Of a stretch of DNA of 64,000 bases, positions 7,675 through 16,463 are shown in pieces. The stretch's first letter is position 1, and every line of letters starts with the position of its first letter. Origin of the DNA: Nocardia miyunensis NBRC 108239 (GTDB lineage Bacteria > Actinomycetota > Actinomycetes > Mycobacteriales > Mycobacteriaceae). The position numbers and the translations under genes are program-made. The stretch spans positions 24,681 to 88,680 of the forward strand of contig NZ_BDBQ01000078.1 in NCBI RefSeq assembly GCF_001613065.1, read 5' to 3'. A model generated the notes under the pieces. The model did not search any database, was not told the origin of the DNA, and was given only the letters and a program-made list of their open reading frames with translations.

Positions 7675-8457
7675 ATGTCCATGGAGTACCGGATGCGGCG
7701 GACGCTACCGAGCGATCGCGTCGCGATCATCGTGCCTGTCGACCACGGCCTGATCTTCAATCGGATCGCCGGGTTGGAAACCCCCTCGGCTCCCTTCGAG
7801 ACGTGGGGCTCGCAGGATGTCACCGGCTTCATGATGACGCCCGGTCAGGTGAAGCAGACCGAGCGCTTCTTCGCCCGCAACCCGCACCTGACGCGAGTGC
7901 TCACCGTCGACACCTACTACGACTACACCCAGCTCGATGGTGGTGGCTCCCATAAGCTGATCACCACGGTCGAGGAGGCCGTGCGCCTGGGCGTCGACGC
8001 GGTGAAGATGCTGTTCCCGTGGAACATGTCCAACGCGGAGCGGGCCGCGCTGTGCGACCGCGTCGGCAAGGTCGTCGCCGCGTGCGACGCGTGGGATATT
8101 CCGCTGGTGCTCGAGCCGGTGCTCATCGGCGCCCCACGGACCGAAGAGGTCATCGAGGAGGAGGAGAAGATCGCGCGGATCGCCTACGACCTCGGCGCCC
8201 ACATCATCAAGATCGCGTTCCCCGGTGAGGAGCGCACCCGGCGCCTGATCGAAGAGCTGAAGGTGCCACTGGTGATCGCGGGCGGCCCGCTGTCGGGCGA
8301 CCCGGCGGATACGGTGGATGCGGTAGCGCAGACCATCCGCGCCGGTGCGCGCGGCGTGATCGTCGGGCGCAACATCTGGCAGCGTGAGCGCACCGAGGGT
8401 GAGAAAGTGCTCGCCGAGATTGCGACGCTCACGCACAGCGTCGGTTTCACCGACTGA
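7675..8457 (+). CDS. Class I aldolase, DhnA/LsrF (FbaB-like) family
   Basis: About 260 residues; ATG at 7675 with GGAAGGCGG upstream (a second ATG lies at 7681). A TIM-barrel aldolase with PVDHGLIF near the N-terminus, VKMLFPW, VLEPVLIG, and HIIKIAFPGEE containing the likely Schiff-base lysine. A phosphate-binding end follows (VIAGGPLSGD, GARGVIVGRNIWQ). This is the pattern of archaeal-type fructose-bisphosphate aldolases, ADH synthase and LsrF. Here it probably cleaves, or thiolyses, a phosphorylated ketose made by the FGGY kinase encoded next, and the cleavage product could be the DHA(-P) handled by DhaKL. The specific reaction is inference. Confidence 0.8.
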   Translation: MSMEYRMRRTLPSDRVAIIVPVDHGLIFNRIAGLETPSAPFETWGSQDVTGFMMTPGQVKQTERFFARNPHLTRVLTVDTYYDYTQLDGGGSHKLITTVEEAVRLGVDAVKMLFPWNMSNAERAALCDRVGKVVAACDAWDIPLVLEPVLIGAPRTEEVIEEEEKIARIAYDLGAHIIKIAFPGEERTRRLIEELKVPLVIAGGPLSGDPADTVDAVAQTIRAGARGVIVGRNIWQRERTEGEKVLAEIATLTHSVGFTD

Positions 8458-8482
8458 CCACCGGCGAAGGGAGGTGACGAAT

Positions 8483-9826
8483 ATGCGCAGGCGGGTGCGG
8501 GTGGTGCTCGGTGTCGATGTGGGCAGCACCAATGTCAAGATCGTCGCGCTCGACGCCGACGGTCACGTCGTGGCCCGGGTGCGCCGCCTGACCCCGCGCG
8601 GCCCGGACGGGCTGTCCATCGATGCGATGGAATTGTTCGACCTGCTCGAAGAATTGGTCATCGCGGCATGTGGCGACGACTACGCCGTCGCTGCCGTCTG
8701 CGCCGCCGGGATCGGCGAGGATGGTGTCCTGGTCGACGTCGGCGGCCGGCCGCTGAGTGCCGCTCTGTCCTGGTTCGACCCGCGCCGGACCGCAGTGTTC
8801 GACGATCTCGCCGCCGAGTTGCCGCTCGCCACGGGTCTGGGTGTCGCCACCGATCCTGCCCGCACGCTGGTCGGGTGGGCCTGGTCCCGGAGTCGGCTGG
8901 GTGACGTTCCTCCGGCGGAGTGGCTGGCACTGACGGATTTCGCGTCCTCCCGCTGGTCGGGCGTGCACTTCCTCAGCGACACCCTGGCGGCTCGCACCGC
9001 TGCCTGGCGGGTCGAGAGCCGGACTTGGGTACAGGACCGGGTCCTGGCGACGCTCGGTGCGCTGGAGTTGCTACCCACAGTGCTGCGTGCGGGGGAGTTG
9101 GTGGGCCCGCTGCGCTCGCAGCGGCTGCGGGCCGCGGGCGTGCTCGCCGAGGACGCGGTCGTCGTCGCGGGCGGACACGACCACCCGATCGGCGGCTGGG
9201 GCGTCGACCAGCTCAGCCCCGGGGCGATCCTGGATTCGATGGGCACTGCTGAAGTCGTTGTGGCACAGGTGAAGTCGGTGCCATTTCCAGTGTACGACGG
9301 GCTCGATACCGGACCCGGGATCGGAGGCGGCGGCCTCACCGTGTTGCGCGTCGAGGAACTGGCACGCAACGTAGCATGGGCCTCGCGGGACCAGGCCGTG
9401 GCTGCGGCGCTTCAGAAAATGCTCAACGGCGATCTGCAACCGGACGAGTACCTCAATTCGCACGTATTCCGGCCGGGCGCGGCCGGTGGATCCCCGCCGT
9501 GCTATACGCCGGATGCACCCACCGAGGCCGTTTCACGCGCGTCGGCGGTGCTCGGCGCGCTCGCCGCTCTCGGTGGGCAGGCCATCGCCCACATCTCGGC
9601 GCTGATGCCCCCCGATGCCAGAGTTTTCACCGCCGGTGGCTGGGCACGCTCGCGTGGCTGGATCGAGATCAAACAGGCCGTCACCGGACGGGAAGTCACC
9701 GCGATCGCCGAGCCCGAGACGACTGCCGCGGGAGCCGCGCTGCTCGCGGCGAACATGCTCGGCTGGAGGCTCGACCCCGCCGTGACGCTCACCCATCACG
9801 CGGTTCCCGCCGTTCCGCACCTCTGA
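8483..9826 (+). CDS. FGGY family carbohydrate kinase
   Basis: 447 residues from the ATG at 8483, with GGGAGGTGA seven bases before it. Actin-like ATPase fold: phosphate-1 loop VLGVDVGSTNVKIVALDADG, substrate-side GIGEDGVLVD and ALSWFDPR, then GGHDHPIGG, DSMGTAEVVV and a C-terminal adenosine loop (VFTAGGWARSRGW). The FGGY signature itself is diverged. Relatives phosphorylate xylulose, ribulose, erythritol, glycerol or AI-2 (LsrK). The neighbouring LsrF-like aldolase recalls the LsrK/LsrF pair, but the transporter is of polyol type. Translated 25 bases after the aldolase stop, so the two are cotranscribed. Confidence 0.85.
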   Translation: MRRRVRVVLGVDVGSTNVKIVALDADGHVVARVRRLTPRGPDGLSIDAMELFDLLEELVIAACGDDYAVAAVCAAGIGEDGVLVDVGGRPLSAALSWFDPRRTAVFDDLAAELPLATGLGVATDPARTLVGWAWSRSRLGDVPPAEWLALTDFASSRWSGVHFLSDTLAARTAAWRVESRTWVQDRVLATLGALELLPTVLRAGELVGPLRSQRLRAAGVLAEDAVVVAGGHDHPIGGWGVDQLSPGAILDSMGTAEVVVAQVKSVPFPVYDGLDTGPGIGGGGLTVLRVEELARNVAWASRDQAVAAALQKMLNGDLQPDEYLNSHVFRPGAAGGSPPCYTPDAPTEAVSRASAVLGALAALGGQAIAHISALMPPDARVFTAGGWARSRGWIEIKQAVTGREVTAIAEPETTAAGAALLAANMLGWRLDPAVTLTHHAVPAVPHL

Positions 9827-9881
9827 ATTTTTCCCGCATCCGAAAACCTTCACCTTCGAACCTCAACGCTGAGGGAGCATC

Positions 9882-11165
9882 ATGCTGTCCGAACAATCGC
9901 GCACACTCGTCGACCGACTCGGTATGCCGACACCACTGATCTGGGGTTACCTGGGCGTTCTTTTTTTCATGATCGGGGACGGCATCGAGAGCAACTACCT
10001 CTCGCCCTATCTCGTCGGCCGGGGCTTCGCCGAGAACCATGTCGCGGCAGCCGTCAGCGTTTACGGGATCTTCGTCGCCCTCGGCTCGTGGCTGGCCGGA
10101 ACCCTCTCGGCGATGCTCGGTCCGCGGCGGGTCATGTTGGCCGGCGCGATCGTGTGGGCGGTCCTCGAGGTTGTTCTGCTGGCTCTCGCAATCCCCAGCG
10201 GCTCGGAGCTTTTCGTCACGATCGTGTACGGATTGCGCGGTGTCGGATACCCGTTCTTCGCCTACGCCTTCCTCGTGTGGATCAACAGCGCGGCCCCGGC
10301 TCGGCAACGCGGAACCTCGGTGGGCTGGTTCTGGTTCGCCTTCGGCGCCGGACTTCCCACTCTGGGATCGCTGGTGGCCAGCGCAAGCATTCCGTTCCTG
10401 GGGGAGTACGGCACCTTCTGGGTCGGGCTCGGGCTCGTCGTGCTCGGCGCGGTCGGTGCGCTGCTGGGAGTGCGGGACCTGCGCCATGCCGGACCGACCA
10501 TGATCGAAGAGGGCTCGTCGTTGCGGAGTCTGGTCAGCGGCATCACGATCCTGTGGCGCGAGCCGAAGGTCAGCGCCGGCGCCTTCGTCCGGCTCGTCAA
10601 CACCGCCCCGAACTTCGCCTTGTTCGTGGTCGCACCTATTTTCTTCACTCACACCATCGGTTTCAGCCAGGGCGAGTATCTGCTGCTGGTGACCTGTGTC
10701 TACACCACGAACATCTTCGCCAACCTGGTCTTCGGCATCGTGGGCGACAAGTTCGGCTGGCGCCGCACCGTTACCTGGTTCGGTTGTGTCATGTGTGCGG
10801 TCGGGGCACTGCTGCTGTACTACGTGCCCCTGGCCGTCGGCCCGAACTTCGTCGTAACCCTGTTGTGCTGGGCGGTTTTCGGCATCGGTCTGGCCGGGTT
10901 CGTGCCGCTGACCGCCCTGATGCCCGCCGTCGTCGACAAGGCGGACTCCGGCAGCGCTCTGGCGATCTACAGTCTCGCTGCGGGACTGTCCGCATTCGTC
11001 GGCCCCGCCATCGCCGCCCTGCTCGGCGGCAGCGCCCACATGGGGATCGCCATATGGATATTCGTTGCGCTCTACCTGGCGGCGGCGCTGGTGAGCCTCA
11101 CTCTCGGGTCCGAGGTGGACCCAGGCGTGGCGACCACCTTCGGAGTTCGTGCCGAAGTGGGATAA
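9882..11165 (+). CDS. MFS transporter, RbtT/DalT/CsbX-like
   Basis: 427 residues with about 12 predicted transmembrane segments. Recognisable are GYLGVLFFMIGDGIESNYLS at the start, a loop-2/3 motif (LGPRRVMLAGAIVW), YGLRGVGYPFFAYAFLVWIN and GIVGDKFGWRRT in the second half. Early acidic 'GDGIE' and 'RGVGYPFFAY' fit the RbtT/DalT/CsbX group of polyol and sugar-alcohol permeases. GAGGGAG precedes the ATG. As the last gene of the plus-strand half of the locus it likely imports the substrate (a pentitol, tetritol or related polyol; inference). Confidence 0.82.
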   Translation: MLSEQSRTLVDRLGMPTPLIWGYLGVLFFMIGDGIESNYLSPYLVGRGFAENHVAAAVSVYGIFVALGSWLAGTLSAMLGPRRVMLAGAIVWAVLEVVLLALAIPSGSELFVTIVYGLRGVGYPFFAYAFLVWINSAAPARQRGTSVGWFWFAFGAGLPTLGSLVASASIPFLGEYGTFWVGLGLVVLGAVGALLGVRDLRHAGPTMIEEGSSLRSLVSGITILWREPKVSAGAFVRLVNTAPNFALFVVAPIFFTHTIGFSQGEYLLLVTCVYTTNIFANLVFGIVGDKFGWRRTVTWFGCVMCAVGALLLYYVPLAVGPNFVVTLLCWAVFGIGLAGFVPLTALMPAVVDKADSGSALAIYSLAAGLSAFVGPAIAALLGGSAHMGIAIWIFVALYLAAALVSLTLGSEVDPGVATTFGVRAEVG

Positions 11166-11575
11166 CCGGGTTGTGCCAGTTGGCCTGTGCGGGCATGTGC
11201 GCGGGAGGCACACATGCCCGCATTGGCATGGCAGGTTGGTCGGTCGGAGTTGGCCGCAGTCTTGCCGCGCCGCTGTGCCCATATCGAGCGTTTCCTCGCC
11301 GCACGAGCTTGTCCGCCACGCTGAACGCGCGACGCCGCCTGGGCTCGTCAGCTCGTAGCCCCGGTGAATCCATCGGTCCGTTGTGGCCCCCGCTCGTCGA
11401 GGTCCTCGCTCTGGTGGTCATGAAGAAATTGATCCGTATCTTCGCCCCGCGTCATGCCGACTTGCTGTGAACCAGTGGACTCAACTCGGCCTGACACGCA
11501 GGGCAGTGAATCGTGTAAAGCAAGTGGCTCATTAGGCCATGGTTTCATGGTCGTGACCGGCTCGATTGTGCGCTT
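11166..11575. other. Intergenic stretch after the sugar operon
   Basis: No supported gene. A minus-strand frame at 11348-11548 and a 36-codon plus-strand frame from 11213 were looked at but lack family resemblance. The GC content drops towards 11500-11600, which may mark a junction with foreign DNA. Confidence 0.35.
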
Positions 11576-12022
11576 TCAACTTAGTTTTGTGGCCGATATA
11601 TCTGCACTTGGAACAGATATTCCCTTCTTTTTCTGTGACATAACGGAGTTCGGCCCAACCCTGAACACGAAATCGGCCCTTTCAGTTCCCTGGAAAGTCT
11701 GCGTTGATGTGATGTTGCAGTGGATCGCGCCTGACGTCTCGCGAATGTCGGAGATAGGCGCCCCGGTGGCGCGCGTGCCGTCTTCAGTATGTGGGTCGGG
11801 AGCGACGATGTCTCGGGTATCGCACAACTTGAATTCGGATCGAGGGCCTTCGCGAAGTCGCGTCGGCATACTCGCCCTCAACAACGAGATAGCCACTAGA
11901 ATCAGTAACGTCATACCTGTTTGGATCAACAGACGATCGGTCTCTGGCGGCTTTGAGTCGCGTGGTGAGATGGCGGGTTCGGGCTGACCGTCCGAGCGAT
12001 CTCCCGGAGTACCCGCATTCAT
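11576..12022 (-). CDS. Hypothetical membrane-anchored protein of lower GC content
   Basis: 148 residues from the ATG at 12022. A hydrophilic N-terminus (PGDRSDGQPEPAISPRDSK) is followed by one helix (LLIQTGMTLLILVAISLLRA) and then a soluble, likely extracytoplasmic tail with two Cys and many Ser/Thr, ending VPSADISATKLS. Codon use is less GC-rich than in neighbours, consistent with recent acquisition. No family is recognised. The gene is divergent from the phospholipase-D-like gene at 12064; only 41 bp separate them, so they share a promoter region. Confidence 0.45.
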   Translation of the reverse strand: MNAGTPGDRSDGQPEPAISPRDSKPPETDRLLIQTGMTLLILVAISLLRASMPTRLREGPRSEFKLCDTRDIVAPDPHTEDGTRATGAPISDIRETSGAIHCNITSTQTFQGTERADFVFRVGPNSVMSQKKKGISVPSADISATKLS

Positions 12023-12063
12023 AGGTTTGCCCTGGCAATTCAGCCTGGAAAGGGGCGAGGGGC

Positions 12064-13725
12064 ATGCTGGTACGGATCCATCACGACGGTGACGACGTGC
12101 TGATCGCATGGAAGCCCGACGGATTCATTCCCGGGTGCCGCGGCTTCGCGCTGCTACGTCGCCGCAACGGAATCGAAGAGGTCGTCAGCACCTGGGTCGG
12201 ATTCGCCGACGACCAGGCCGCGGCCGGCGAACGTCGTGCGTCTACGAACTGGCCGATCCAGAAATACCAGTGGACCGATTACATGACCAACCCGGGTGAC
12301 AGGGTGGCGTACCGGGTACTGCCGATGGTCGGGGCCGACAAGGCCAACCTTCGACCGGACCCTGACTCGGCGAGCGATTGGACCGACGAGATCACGCTGA
12401 CTCACGAGGCATCGTCCAACATCGAGGCGGTGTTCAACCGCGGAGTAGTTGCCGCGCAGTGGGTTTCACGCCGGTTGGGGGTCACCGGCCACGAACTGCA
12501 GAACACCAAGCTGGAAACCGTGATCGGGACACCCGGGGATCCACTACGGGACTACCTCGCCGGGCCACTGGGAACGCGGTTGTTCGCGCTGCTGGACGCC
12601 GCTGCCCGGGACGGGCGCGAGGTGTACGCGGCGCTCTACGAACTCGACGACCCCCAGCTGACAGCCGCTCTGGCGCGGCTCGGTGACCATGCGCATGTTG
12701 TTTTGGCGAACGGGAGTGTGAAGAAGAAGGGGGATGATCAGAACGCCGAGGCCCGCGATGAGTTGCGTGGGCAGATCGAGTTGCATGATCGGATGTGTTC
12801 GCCGCGCGCTTTGGGGCACAACAAGTTTCTGGTCGTTTGTGACCAGGACGCCACGCCGCGATGGGTGTGGACCGGCAGCCAGAACTGGACCATGACCGGG
12901 TTGTGTACCCAGGCCAACAACTCGCTGTTGATCGAGGACCCCGACCTGGCTGAGCATTACCGGCAACAATGGACCTTGCTCGAGGATGCTGGCGACGCTA
13001 CACCGGAAACCCTGCGTGCCCACAACAGTGAACCCTCGGACCGCCCGGTGGGCGCGGCCCGTATGCGACTGTGGTTCACCCCCACCCATGAACACGTCGA
13101 TCTCGAAGATGCACGGCCGATCATCACCGGCGCACAGACCGCCATCCTGTTCCTGATGTTCAACCCTGGTCCGAAGGACTCCCTGCTCAACACGATCCTC
13201 GACACCGCCCGCGCGGGACGCCGCGGCGAGCGTCTCTACATCCGCGGCGTATTGAACCAGGACCCGAGCACTACGGCCAACCCGGTGCATCTGTTCGATC
13301 AGGAGAACACCGAGAAGGCCGACTTCGACGTCGTCCTGCCCGCAGCCATCGACGCACCAACGACGTTCTTCCAGGAAGAACTCGAGAAGCTGGATCGAGC
13401 GTTCGCGATGGTGCACAGCAAGGTCATCGTGGTCGACCCCTTCGGATCGAACCCCGTCGTGCTCACCGGCTCACACAACCTCGGCCCGAAGGCCAGCGGG
13501 ACCAACGACGAAAACCTGCTCGTCATTCGCAACACACCGGGCCTGGCGGACGCTTACGCGACGAACATCATGTCCGTCTACAACCAGTACCGGTGGCGCT
13601 TCCGCCGGCACCTGCAACCAGCGGCCAAACGATGGAAAGGCCTGGCCGACAGCGACTCATGGCAAAGCTGGCATCTGAAACCCGACAGCCCTCAGCTTCG
13701 TGAGATCAACTTCTGGGTCGAGTAG
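12064..13725 (+). CDS. Phospholipase D-like domain protein with two HKD motifs
   Basis: 553 residues. After an N-terminal beta-rich segment of about 120 residues (partly like a fibronectin-like fold) come two PLD-like halves. The first has HNKFLVVCDQ at 252-261 with WTGSQNWT. The second has HSKVIVVDPFGSN from 451 with LTGSHNLGPKASGTNDEN. Each is an H-x-K-x4-D motif followed by the G-S/N pair, so both half-sites of the composite active site are intact. No signal peptide is seen, so a cytoplasmic enzyme acting on phosphodiesters (lipid or nucleic acid) is likely. A truncated lipase-like gene follows at 13812 on the same strand. Confidence 0.8.
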   Translation: MLVRIHHDGDDVLIAWKPDGFIPGCRGFALLRRRNGIEEVVSTWVGFADDQAAAGERRASTNWPIQKYQWTDYMTNPGDRVAYRVLPMVGADKANLRPDPDSASDWTDEITLTHEASSNIEAVFNRGVVAAQWVSRRLGVTGHELQNTKLETVIGTPGDPLRDYLAGPLGTRLFALLDAAARDGREVYAALYELDDPQLTAALARLGDHAHVVLANGSVKKKGDDQNAEARDELRGQIELHDRMCSPRALGHNKFLVVCDQDATPRWVWTGSQNWTMTGLCTQANNSLLIEDPDLAEHYRQQWTLLEDAGDATPETLRAHNSEPSDRPVGAARMRLWFTPTHEHVDLEDARPIITGAQTAILFLMFNPGPKDSLLNTILDTARAGRRGERLYIRGVLNQDPSTTANPVHLFDQENTEKADFDVVLPAAIDAPTTFFQEELEKLDRAFAMVHSKVIVVDPFGSNPVVLTGSHNLGPKASGTNDENLLVIRNTPGLADAYATNIMSVYNQYRWRFRRHLQPAAKRWKGLADSDSWQSWHLKPDSPQLREINFWVE

Positions 13726-13811
13726 CCCGGAACACACACCGTATATATCCAGGCGACTCCTGAGCAGAATCGTTCAACGTCTTTCGCGTTGTCCCCGGTA
13801 GGTGAGAGCAC

Positions 13812-14354
13812 ATGAACTGTCTTCCCATCATCTATATCCGCGGGTACGCCGGCGCCACAAGCGGAATCGACAGACAGGTTGACGATCCCTTCTACGGGTT
13901 CAATGAAGGCGCTACCCACATCCGGGTCGGAGGAGGCGATGGAGATCCGATGTTTTATCAGTTCGAGGGCCCGTTGCTTCGGCTGATGATCGACGAGAAT
14001 TACAGGCTGCTCGTCCAAGGAGATCAACACGCCTACCTCGAGACCGCCGAGGACGACGAGATCGACGCGGCATCGATCTGGGTGTACCGGTTCTACGACC
14101 AGGCGGCGACAACCTTTTCCGCCCCGCAGCACCACAATGCCTGGCAGCGAATTCAGCGGCATTTCCGTGCCGACGGCTTCGATATCGAAGGGGCCGCTGC
14201 AGGGCTCTACGATCTGATTGAACTCGTCTTACGCAAGACCAAACCCCCCGCAGTGGCGGCAGAACCCAAGAAGGTGTTTCTAGTCGCGCCGGCAGTGACG
14301 TCATCGCGCACGACGCCTGCCGTGCGTGCACGATTGAGCAGGTTGGCGACGTGA
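13812..14354 (+). pseudogene. Alpha/beta hydrolase (lipase-like), truncated before the nucleophile
   Basis: Residues 1-157 resemble the N-terminal part of esterase/lipase-like alpha/beta hydrolases (PIIYIRGYAGATSGIDRQVD, DDPFYGFNEGATHIRVGG, AASIWVYRFYDQAA). The sequence stops at KKVFLVAP, exactly where the nucleophile elbow (usually VAHSMGG) should start. From about 14283 on, the frame is antisense to a truncated tetR gene and reads nonsense. Without Ser, acid and His it cannot be a hydrolase. It was probably the second gene of an operon with the PLD-like gene. Confidence 0.65.
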
Positions 14355-14695
14355 CCGGTGAGTTCTGCCGCGACTCCCGGTGCGGCGGTGCGCAAGTCGA
14401 ACTCGGCCGCGGTGAGTGCACTTTTGACCGTGGCGTTCTCGGCGCCGTTGGCCATCATCCGTGACAGCAGCGCGAACACGGCCTCCGGATCGTCGGTGGC
14501 GGCCAGCGTTGCCGCCTCGGCGATCAACTGCTCGAGCTGATCGATCGCGACGGCGAGATACAACGCCTCTTTGGTGGGAAAGTGCCGATGGACCGTGCCG
14601 GGGCCGACACCGGCTCGTCGCGCGATCTCGTCGAGCGAGACACCGAGACCTTCCCGGGCGAACAACTGCTGCGCGGTCTGCAACACGCTAGCCAC
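14280..14695 (-). pseudogene. TetR family regulator, C-terminus lost
   Basis: The GTG at 14695 is preceded by CGGAGG at good spacing. The TetR helix-turn-helix is intact (VLQTAQQLFAREG, VSLDEIARRAGVGPGTVHRH, FPTKEALYLAV). The ligand domain runs through ENATVKSALTAAEFDLRTAA to GVVRDDVTAG and then switches at about 14280 into the antisense of the lipase fragment. Intact members end with two more helices. The truncation removes part of the dimer interface, so activity is doubtful. It converges with the truncated hydrolase, so the two share one recombination point. Confidence 0.65.
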
Positions 14696-14739
14696 AACTA
14701 CCTCCGAGGTCCCTTCGTCACTGCGTGACCCCTCGATGG

Positions 14740-15057
14740 TCACACGACCAATGTGATTTGCGAGAGTGGCGGCAGCTCTTGTGGCCGGTCGTCGGTGATC
14801 CAGGCGTACTCGATGCCGGAGAGGTAGCCGTCGGTGACCCACACTGTGATCTCGCCGGTGTAACCGCCCTGTGTGTCGTGGACCTGAGCGGCTACGGGGA
14901 TCTCGCCGTCTGCGATGTCTGCCCGCGTGCACGCCGGGGCGACCCTCAGATCGACGCTGGGCGATCCTTCTCCCCAAGTCGCGACGACCTCAGTGTGGGG
15001 CACCTGTGCGCGAAGCTGCTGTGCCCCATCGAAATCCGCCGAGAGCAGGCTATTCAA
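14740..15057 (-). CDS. Conserved-looking hypothetical protein
   Basis: 105 residues from a TTG at 15057 with GAGG nearby; no ATG or GTG lies between it and the upstream in-frame TAG. Sequence: NSLLSADFDGAQQLRAQVPH, then VVATWGEGSPSVDLRVAP, IPVAAQVHDTQGGYTGEITV and a GIEYAWITDDRPQELPP end. It reads as a compact alpha/beta domain with balanced composition and no membrane or signal segment. Similar short proteins occur widely in actinobacteria, but I know no function. In-frame codons before the TTG (RPLTGREAEI) resemble coding sequence too, so the native N-terminus may have been clipped. It lies 44 bases upstream of the tetR remnant on the same strand. Confidence 0.5.
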   Translation of the reverse strand: MNSLLSADFDGAQQLRAQVPHTEVVATWGEGSPSVDLRVAPACTRADIADGEIPVAAQVHDTQGGYTGEITVWVTDGYLSGIEYAWITDDRPQELPPLSQITLVV

Positions 15058-15167
15058 GATCTCGGCCTCACGACCAGTCAGCGGCCGGGGGTACCGGTAC
15101 TACACCTAACGTCGTTCACCTTCCGGTTCAGGGAATGAAGGCTGTGCTGATCTTGAACACGCCGTTG

Positions 15168-15401
15168 TCATTGCGCCTCGAATGGTAATTTCCTGCCCGT
15201 TGATCGTCCGAACCAGCCACCGGGCACCACTTTCATATCTGCAGTGGCCCCGGACTGTGGATGGTCTCCGAGTGTGGGTCGATTGCTGTCCTGGACGAGA
15301 ATCATTGCCGTGGCGTATTCGGCGGCCCGCCACAGACTGGAGTGCCCCGGCGCCGCAGGCGCCGGGGCACTGAAAGGGGGAATTACTGCGTCTTCCGACA
15401 T
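15168..15401 (-). CDS. Possible small protein, weakly supported
   Basis: 77 residues from the ATG at 15401: SEDAVIPPFSAPAPAAPGHS, then LWRAAEYATAMILVQDSN and a GGWFGRSTGRKLPFEAQ end. The Ala/Pro stretch is produced by the GC hairpin at 15341-15371, so part of the frame may simply be structured RNA. Near the 3' end other frames also look coding (VRTINGQEITIRGA and DNGVFKISTAFIP), suggesting a frameshifted remnant of a larger gene rather than a real small protein. Confidence 0.25.
   Translation of the reverse strand: MSEDAVIPPFSAPAPAAPGHSSLWRAAEYATAMILVQDSNRPTLGDHPQSGATADMKVVPGGWFGRSTGRKLPFEAQ
15341..15371. terminator. Strong GC hairpin
   Basis: A perfect 14-bp stem with a 3-base loop; the arms read AGTGCCCCGGCGCC and its complement. 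No T-run follows, but such stable stems act as terminators in high-GC actinobacteria. It resembles the hairpin at 16464-16491 (shared GCCCCGGCGC arm). Confidence 0.5.
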
Positions 15402-16069
15402 GTAACCGAAACGTCGGTGATTACCCGAACCAGACATCTCTGCGGGTGACCCGACGGGCAATGCCTCCTCTCTCCTGACGGACTAATTTCATCCTGCCGT
15501 GCAACTTCATCGTGCTTCCCAGCGGGCGGTGGGACCTCGTACATGCTGGTCCCGTAGCCGCGCCCGCCGTCCTACCATCACGGGCAGTTCATCATCTCCC
15601 GTGCCGTTTCGACTCTTCTTTCTCCAACAACGAGAGAGAAACTACCGCGCAATGAACCAGATGTCTACTGTCGTCGCTGAAGAGTTTTTGCAGCGCGTCT
15701 TGCCGGCGCGAGGTCCTGCCGCGTCTGCGCAGTGTCTGCACGAGCACAGGACCTGGACACCGACGCACCTTCGACCGCATTTAGTGAGTGATCGCACCGC
15801 GTTCCGGGCGGATCGACATCGACGTCCCCCGGGCCATGAATCCCGCTGTGCTCGATGCCTCATCCGAGTTCATGTGGAATCGGCTCTGCGCAAAACCGGC
15901 GAATGGCCGGCCCGAATCGAGAGAGGCGTCGGCTACGAGCCTTGTGCCGGTGTCACCCGCTGGCCGGTGACCTACCTGACCGGAACACCACAACCCCTCA
16001 CCGGCATGGGTCACAGCCCCGGCCGGGCGTGCACTCCGCGGTTACCGCAGTCGCGGGCGGGGGACCCGG
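15402..16069. other. Stretch without a supported gene
   Basis: Several overlapping open frames exist on both strands, all with Arg/Pro-rich shadow-like composition. A low-GC patch around 15590-15660 contains a CTCC...GAGAGAG imperfect dyad and could hold a promoter. Nothing else is supported. Confidence 0.35.
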
Positions 16070-16435
16070 TCAGCGCCGCGGGTCCCGTGATTCGTGCTCG
16101 TCCAGGGCGTGTTGCAGGGTGGCGTTCAGGGCTTGGGCCTCGGTGAGCTGATCTTCGAGGATCACGATCCGGCAGGCCCCTTCGAGGGAATTGCCGGTGT
16201 CGATCAGTTCGCGCACGCGCGCGGCGATCCGCAGCTGGTAGCGCGAGTAGCGGCGATGCCCGCCTGCGGATCGTTGCGGGGTCAACAGGCGCGCGGCGTC
16301 GAGGCTGCGCAGGAACGCCTGGGTAACGCCGAGGATTTCCGCCGCGCGGCCCATGCTGTAGGCGGGGAAGTCCTCGTCATCGAGTCTGCCGGTCCCAGCG
16401 GCACCGCCGGTGGGAGTCGTATCTGATTGCTGCAC
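16070..16435 (-). CDS. MerR family transcriptional regulator
   Basis: 121 residues. The MerR winged helix spans about 26-75 (YSMGRAAEILGVTQAFLRSL, RLLTPQRSAGGHRRYSRYQL), followed by a helical segment (RVRELIDTGNSLEGACRIVI) and a short coiled coil (DQLTEAQALNATLQHALDEH). There is no Cys and no effector domain, so this is a short actinobacterial MerR of the HspR-like size class that probably responds through protein partners rather than metals. Its ATG follows a low-complexity leader and a GC hairpin. It may be cotranscribed with the small CxxC reading frame at 16594-16749 (inference). Confidence 0.75.
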   Translation of the reverse strand: MQQSDTTPTGGAAGTGRLDDEDFPAYSMGRAAEILGVTQAFLRSLDAARLLTPQRSAGGHRRYSRYQLRIAARVRELIDTGNSLEGACRIVILEDQLTEAQALNATLQHALDEHESRDPRR

Positions 16436-16463
16436 AACACCTCTCGAGATTTGAAACGCCGGG

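Noticed and set aside
11348..11548. Minus-strand frame of 66 codons after the MFS gene
   Set aside because: Hydrophilic, no motif or ribosome-binding site; evidence too thin.
15499..16146. Long plus-strand open frame
   Set aside because: Arg/Pro/Thr-rich shadow composition, no ribosome-binding site, no family motifs; partly antisense to merR.
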